64,000 bases of DNA from assembly GCA_933207985.1 (NCBI GenBank), contig OW240914.1:208277777-208341776 (forward strand), in the 5' to 3' direction. Numbering within the stretch: the stretch's first letter is position 1; every line of letters starts with the position of its first letter. Source of the DNA: Pelobates cultripes. Taxonomy: Eukaryota > Chordata > Amphibia > Anura > Pelobatidae. This document shows positions 58,810 to 64,000 of the stretch, piece after piece. Made by a program: the position numbers and the translations under genes. Below the pieces are notes generated by a model. The model made no database searches, was not told the DNA's origin, and saw nothing but the letters and a program-made list of their open reading frames with translations.

Positions 58810-61167
58810 TGTACTTTTCAAAATAAACCTAAGTTTCAACGAAAATTTAGGGCAATATCTTTAAAGTAAAACTTATTAAACTCACCTATTAATTATCTTC
58901 TGTATACAACCATTAGTAGCCCTATATACATATTTACTGACCATGATTGGGCTTCTTATGACAATTGCTCCTTCTTTAGAATCTTCACAAAATAAACATG
59001 ATGTCATCTAGAACACTCATGTCACTTCTAGAGGTAATATTACTATTGGCAGCTCAGGAACCAACATTATATAGCATAGACCATGATTTTAATGTAGCTG
59101 AAATTAAACTGCACATTGTAGCAAAAGGCACAGGTCTTTTTTTTTTATTATTATTTCTCTTGATTGCAAATGAACACATACTCCATACCGGAGGGTCTTA
59201 AACAGCGTATCAGACAGAACTAGAAGCGGTGAGTACCTAACTCCTGCAAGAAATTTGTTTTAATAAATACACATATTGCTCAATGGTGTCAAGACAAGAA
59301 GACACTTACAAAAAATAGGAAAGAATTACCTTGTGATGTGCTAACACAAATTAATATTTGAATATAGTGAATATTGTCAGATGTGTTCTTTGCAGACCCT
59401 ACAATTGCCCAGTCAGCACAAATAGGAATGGAATAAATGTTAGAAGAGGAAAAGCAGTCGATGGAGGCTGTAGCAGAACCTTGCAGATTGCAAATTTTAA
59501 TCCAGAGTACTTTTTACCTTTATTTTACAATTTCATGCAGCAGTTTATTGTAAGTACTGGAGTGAACTCCAATATAACCAAAAATGAAAAGTCAAAGAAC
59601 ACTAATACTGAGGTATGTATACCAAATTGAGTGAAAACACATTGTGGAAACTTAAAGTATAATTTCTAAATTAATTATTTATAATTAATAATATTATACA
59701 ATTTAAATTGTTCCCAAAGAAGTATTAAAAAAAGTACTAAAAAGCTAGTTTAGTTAGTTTTGTAAAATATATTGAGGATTAATAAATACATATGATGGGG
59801 AAATGATGCTGGTACAGGTAATGCTTGTTACCATGCCAGCTTATCAATGCAGTTTATCAGAAATTAATTTTGAAATGAAGATTTAAGGATTAAACAATAT
59901 GCATATTTGTGATTTTCCAACACAGGCCATCTCACCTCGGCTATGTCTCAAAAATTGTCTTGAACAGCAAATGCATACTTTATGGATCCTATATTGTAAA
60001 GTAGCTATTGAGGAACTAATTTTTATAAAAAATTGTATTTTAATTTGTGGTGTGAAGGACTGACACAAAGTAAAATGAAAACATGCAAAAATGAGTAAAT
60101 GAAAAAGACTTTTAGGGCTCCTCCACAATACTTTTTAATCAAAAGCTAGTTTATTACACAGAGACAGCCAGTTCTCATAGGATTTAGGAAAGGGAGGATC
60201 ATATTTATTTTATGCATTTACGCTGGAGGACTTTCTTTAGGGGCTCCAATTCTCATCATTGCAAAACTAATATTAGTTAGAAATCAAATTACTTAGGCTT
60301 CTGTATTCTTCTGGCTGACAAGGTGAATTTTTTGTACTATTCAATATGTTAATAAATTCGAACAGCTTGCCAAAAAATAGAATTTGTTTCAGGAGGCGAG
60401 GAAATGATCCATAATATGCAACACATCAAATATCCCAATCACATTTAGAGAATGGAGAATAATGGACTCAGGGCCACAAACTGTTTAGAATTTTCAAAAT
60501 CAGTGTGTGTAGTGCTTACCTCAGATTCACTATCTGTATGCTGATTATAATTACAGAAAATTAGCTACATTTTCTTTATATTACCCATACCTTTTTGTAA
60601 AAAGTTAAAAAATATATATTTTATACATATTTAACACAGGCCTATTACAAATAACTATACTTTTTCTGAGAAGACATGGCTGGGAGGTCCATAATTTAGT
60701 TTTGCCTAATACATTTTTAATTTTTTTATTTTTGTTGACATTATTTATTTATTTTTTAGTTTTAATTTTTGTTGTACAGGTCATCGTCAAATGCCACAAC
60801 AGCATACATAGATATATATAGGTTATACGGTGGCATGATTAGTTGCACATATTTTATTTATTTATTTTTTACTCAAACAAGCTTAACTTAACCGACGTGT
60901 CTCCATAGTGAAATTTAGTATGTGTACGAAGTAGAAAATAATTTGCGTGTATAGAGGTACTTATGAGTTAATAGACAGTTTGGCAGATAAGTGCATGCGT
61001 GAGCAGTGTAGCTAAAAGTGTCATGAGAGGAACACTGCACTACTGGTGATATGGAACAACATCAGTAAACATATAGCATGACACCTTAAACAGGTAGTAT
61101 TAGTATTGTGTGTCATGTCGATGGTACAGCACGATTGTTAACTTGAATGTTACAGTTGTGTCTAGTA
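58810..61167. other. intron-like AT-rich sequence, no feature
   Basis: Open frames at 58998-59201, 59358-59630 and 59883-60128 show no motif and no splice or codon signal that I trust. Confidence 0.4.
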
Positions 61168-61468
61168 GGGACCTCGCAACTGGTTTTTGGGGGGGACTGA
61201 TTGCCAGCCTCATGCTTTGGGACTATAGCCCTTGGGAGATTGGGCACTTTAAAAACAGCATTTGGGGCTTATGGACTTCTATATGGCCCTTGTTAAACTT
61301 AAACCCCATGGCGATTTTATTCTGTTCGTGGGACCTGAGCGATGTCCGGATATATTGAGCACTCAGATCCATGCTATCTGGGGTTAAGTGAATGTGGGGG
61401 TTCTGTTCAGTATGATAGGAATTATGTATTTTTATGTTATTTATGTTTATGTTATGTTTTTACTGTAA
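61168..61468 (+). mobile_element. LTR fragment (5' part), plus strand
   Basis: ACCTCGCAACTGGTTTTTGG, then GGGACTGATTGCCAGC and CCCCATGGCGATTTTATTCT, mirror the upper end of the minus-strand LTR at 62424. It stops at 61468, where the opposite LTR begins. Confidence 0.75.
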
Positions 61469-62424
61469 TGTAACAGATCACCTGGCACCCCGACTGGGTA
61501 CCTCTGTTAAAGGATGCTCCTAGCGCTTCCTGAGGGCTCCAAGCACTCTAGCAGACACCACAACCAACACAGGCCAAACTTCTCTTTCTTCAGAGCAAAG
61601 CAGGAACAAGCTCTTAAAAGAGCTTAGGAGTGATTATAGCAAGTGAATATGCAGAGCATAGCAATTCCTTGTAGCAGATTCCCCCAATAAGAGACGACAC
61701 TCCAAATTGAGGGCAAAGTAAAACTGAAGCTTTAATCCAACACTCTGCTTTTATGCACATTTTACACACATAGTACTGCCCACATGGTTTTGCAGAACAA
61801 CCAATCAATACGTACAATACACTCAGACAATTACATACAAAATCCTCCCCTCTGCCTGTGATATAATTACTGAACACAATGGGCTAACGCAATTATCACA
61901 GGCAGGAAAATACACAATTTTACACAATATTCATAACTTTAAAAGTATACATCACATTCACCTAAAACTTACATTTTCAACATACTCAAAATACAAACAT
62001 ATGTCAAAATCATACAAATTGGTACAGTGGTTCAAAAGGTAGTTGGAAATCCCTTTTTGACCAACTGCAAGCATGGCTTGGGTGTGGTAAGCCAATTATC
62101 TCCAGCATACAGAAAATATCTCCATTTACAACAACAGTGAAAATACACAATTCCTATCATACTGAACAGAACCCCCACATTAACCTATCCCCAGATAGCT
62201 TGGATCTGAGCACTCAATATATCTGCACAGCGCTCAGATCCCACAAACAGAATAAAATCGCCATGGGGTTTAAGTTTAACAAGGGCCATACACAACCCAA
62301 TAGAAGTCCATAAGCCCCAAATGCTGTTTTTAAAGTGCCCAATCTCCCAGGGGCCAGAGTCCCAAGGCATGAAGCTGTCAATCAGTCCCCTCCAAAAACC
62401 AGTGGCAAGTTCCCTTTCGCCACA
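61469..62424 (-). mobile_element. solo LTR, minus strand
   Basis: Begins TGTAACAGATCACCTGGCAC and ends CCCTTTCGCCACA; inverted, these are the TGTGGCGAAA...TTACA ends of the LTRs at 14522 and 17367, length 956 bp. GTAA stands on both sides (61465-61468, 62425-62428), a possible 4-bp duplication. It is clearly more diverged from the complete element than those two LTRs are from each other. Confidence 0.88.
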
Positions 62425-62584
62425 GTAAACTCCAGCCAAGTTCAGCTAAATACCAGAGAATCGCTAAAATTCATGCACGGAAAAATGTGGACTTTGCTCA
62501 GTCGAATTTTAAATTATTGCTTAATATGAAGTTCCTATATATATTATATGAAAACACCTTACAATAATAATCTAAAATGCATAG

Positions 62585-62735
62585 ATTCTAAGCTTGTTTG
62601 AGAAGGGCCTTCTTCCTCTTTTGTCTCTGTTAATTTTTTGATGTCATTTACTTGTCATCAGATATCCCCTATCTATACTTGCAAAATATGTTGGAGCTAT
62701 ATAAATGCTAGTAATAATAATATAATAATAAAGCT
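62585..62735 (+). repeat. dispersed repeat ending GAGCTATATAAAT + AAT microsatellite
   Basis: GATTCTAAGCTTGTTTGAGA then AGGGCCTTCTTC at the start and TATGTTGGAGCTATATAAAT then an AAT run at the end, the same order as at 25430. Confidence 0.75.
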
Positions 62736-62739
62736 AAAA

Positions 62740-64000
62740 TTAACAAAATAAATAGTAAACTCAGCAATGAATGAAATGCAGCTTACCTAGTTGATGAATA
62801 TTTAAATGTTCCACAGAGCATTAAACTTTTACAAAAATAAATAAATTTTTGACCATAACATTATACCATTTTATTCTTCTTGAAGAACATGCTGTTAAAG
62901 TAACATATCCTTTCAGACAGACTATAACTCACTTGCCATCAGAAGGGATTTCATTCTCTCATCAAACTAGAAATTCTCCAAACTCATTTCATAGAACTTA
63001 GTTATTAGTAAACATGCTGTCTACTATGTTTAAATGAAATGCCCTTTCCAGAGAACAGAATGTCTCAACTTATTATCTCCTTAGTTAAATCCAGTTGCAC
63101 AAACGGTGCAAAATGGCAACTTCTAAATTGTAGGTGTCACGTTGTTAACACTTTGTTACCTACAATAACTAACAAATTATCTATTCTGCAGAAGGTTGTT
63201 AACAAGCACAGGAATGCAGCATGTACAATTTATCCTATTTTCATAAGTGTATTCTTACAGAAGTCTCTGGCAGTGAATCAAAAAACCCTAAGCGCCACTT
63301 TTCTTTCCCCCATATCTTCATGTCTCCCAGATGAGCTAAGCACCTTGTAGCTAGTGAGGGTAAGCCTAGCAAGAAGGCCTTATTTAGCCATGGACATGTT
63401 TTCTGAAGTCCAACACTTTAAAAGTTAACACAGATTAACTAGAAAAGAGCATGCTTCAAGAACATTATGGGTCAGCATATGGTTCAGAGAAGTTCTCAAT
63501 AAAACAAAATTAAATGATTACATAAAAAAAGAGATAAAATATACCAAAAAAAAGGCAAAAAACAAAATGGCTTAAATAGGTCCAACCAGTGCTCGAGTTT
63601 TGTCAACAACCCAAGAATAAAAAATGAAAACCATACTGTAATGGATGTTATGTTTGGTTTACATGCAACTAACTCTATGGTTTATTCTCTATTGCACGTG
63701 TTTCCTGTTGGGGTGTGTACTTCTTTGCTGTATCTCCTGAAACATGGCTGCTATACACTAATAGCTTGCAGTGTATTTATTTATATCACCTAATATACAT
63801 ACCAAAAGAAGGATGTACTTAGTACATTTTATATATACACTTCATTAGACATTACCAAACATGCATACAAAACCTTATCAATGGCAAATTCTTTAGTTTC
63901 CTCAGTTATACAAAATACAGAGAAAGAAAACATAAAAAATTGTATTGCGCAGATCATTAAGATTTCACTATTTAGTTCTCTTGTATTGGCATTAAATTAG
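62740..64000. other. intron-like AT-rich sequence, no feature
   Basis: No exon, repeat or RNA gene recognised up to the window edge. Confidence 0.4.

Noticed and set aside
59358..59630. 90-codon frame with several cysteines
   Set aside because: AT-rich chance frame with no known motif, no flanking splice signals and codon use like the surrounding intron.

Overview
The window looks like a piece of a large, repeat-filled intron from a vertebrate, most likely an anuran amphibian. The organism call rests on the mix of repeats: L1/Tx1-type LINEs with LQETHF-type endonucleases, a Penelope-like element with a GIY-YIG domain, many short hAT elements with 8-bp duplications, a TTAA-target element with CCCCTTA ends, a Tc1/mariner relic, and dispersed GCGCTATATAAAT-type repeats. 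I could not name the species. There is no bacterial or phage gene content. Only one piece of host protein-coding sequence was recognised: on the minus strand at 25908-26096, a 189-bp exon with clean splice sites that matches the second coding exon of PRMT8 (arginine methyltransferase 8). Positions below 25908 would therefore be the following intron, and positions above 26096 the preceding one.

Region by region. 1-2220: two pieces of LTRs of one family. 2397-8921: a decayed Tc1 element split at a TTAA by a 5.9-kb transposon (2499-8443), which itself holds a truncated L2/CR1-like LINE, an assembly gap and several fold-back repeats. 9670-10330: a dispersed repeat found again at 28740-29580. 11600-22830: a nearly full-length plus-strand L1-type LINE (ORF1, long spacer, ORF2, poly(A) end), broken inside its endonuclease domain by a complete LTR retrotransposon (14522-18356) that has PBS, gag-like frame, PPT and a 5-bp target duplication but no pol. 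24118-24529: a palindromic MITE. 25908-26096: the PRMT8 exon. 29180-29475: a small retroposon with two tandem tRNA-Pro-like heads and a hammerhead-like tail, with an 18-bp target duplication. 30651-31252: a hAT element. 32049-36640: a minus-strand L1. 36846-41027: a second minus-strand L1, broken by a 5'-truncated Penelope-like element with a 15-bp duplication. 41614-53160: a run of hAT elements, several nested and several carrying their own minisatellite, plus an inverted second copy of the TTAA element. 55240-56568: a large fold-back repeat. 61168-62424: head-to-head LTRs. The rest is AT-rich intron-like sequence with microsatellites.

All transposon coding regions seen are broken by stops, frameshifts or deletions, so nothing here appears able to move by itself. 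The value of the window is its readable nesting record: target-site duplications give the order of insertion at several places. The most unusual item is the tRNA-Pro dimer retroposon with the hammerhead-like tail.
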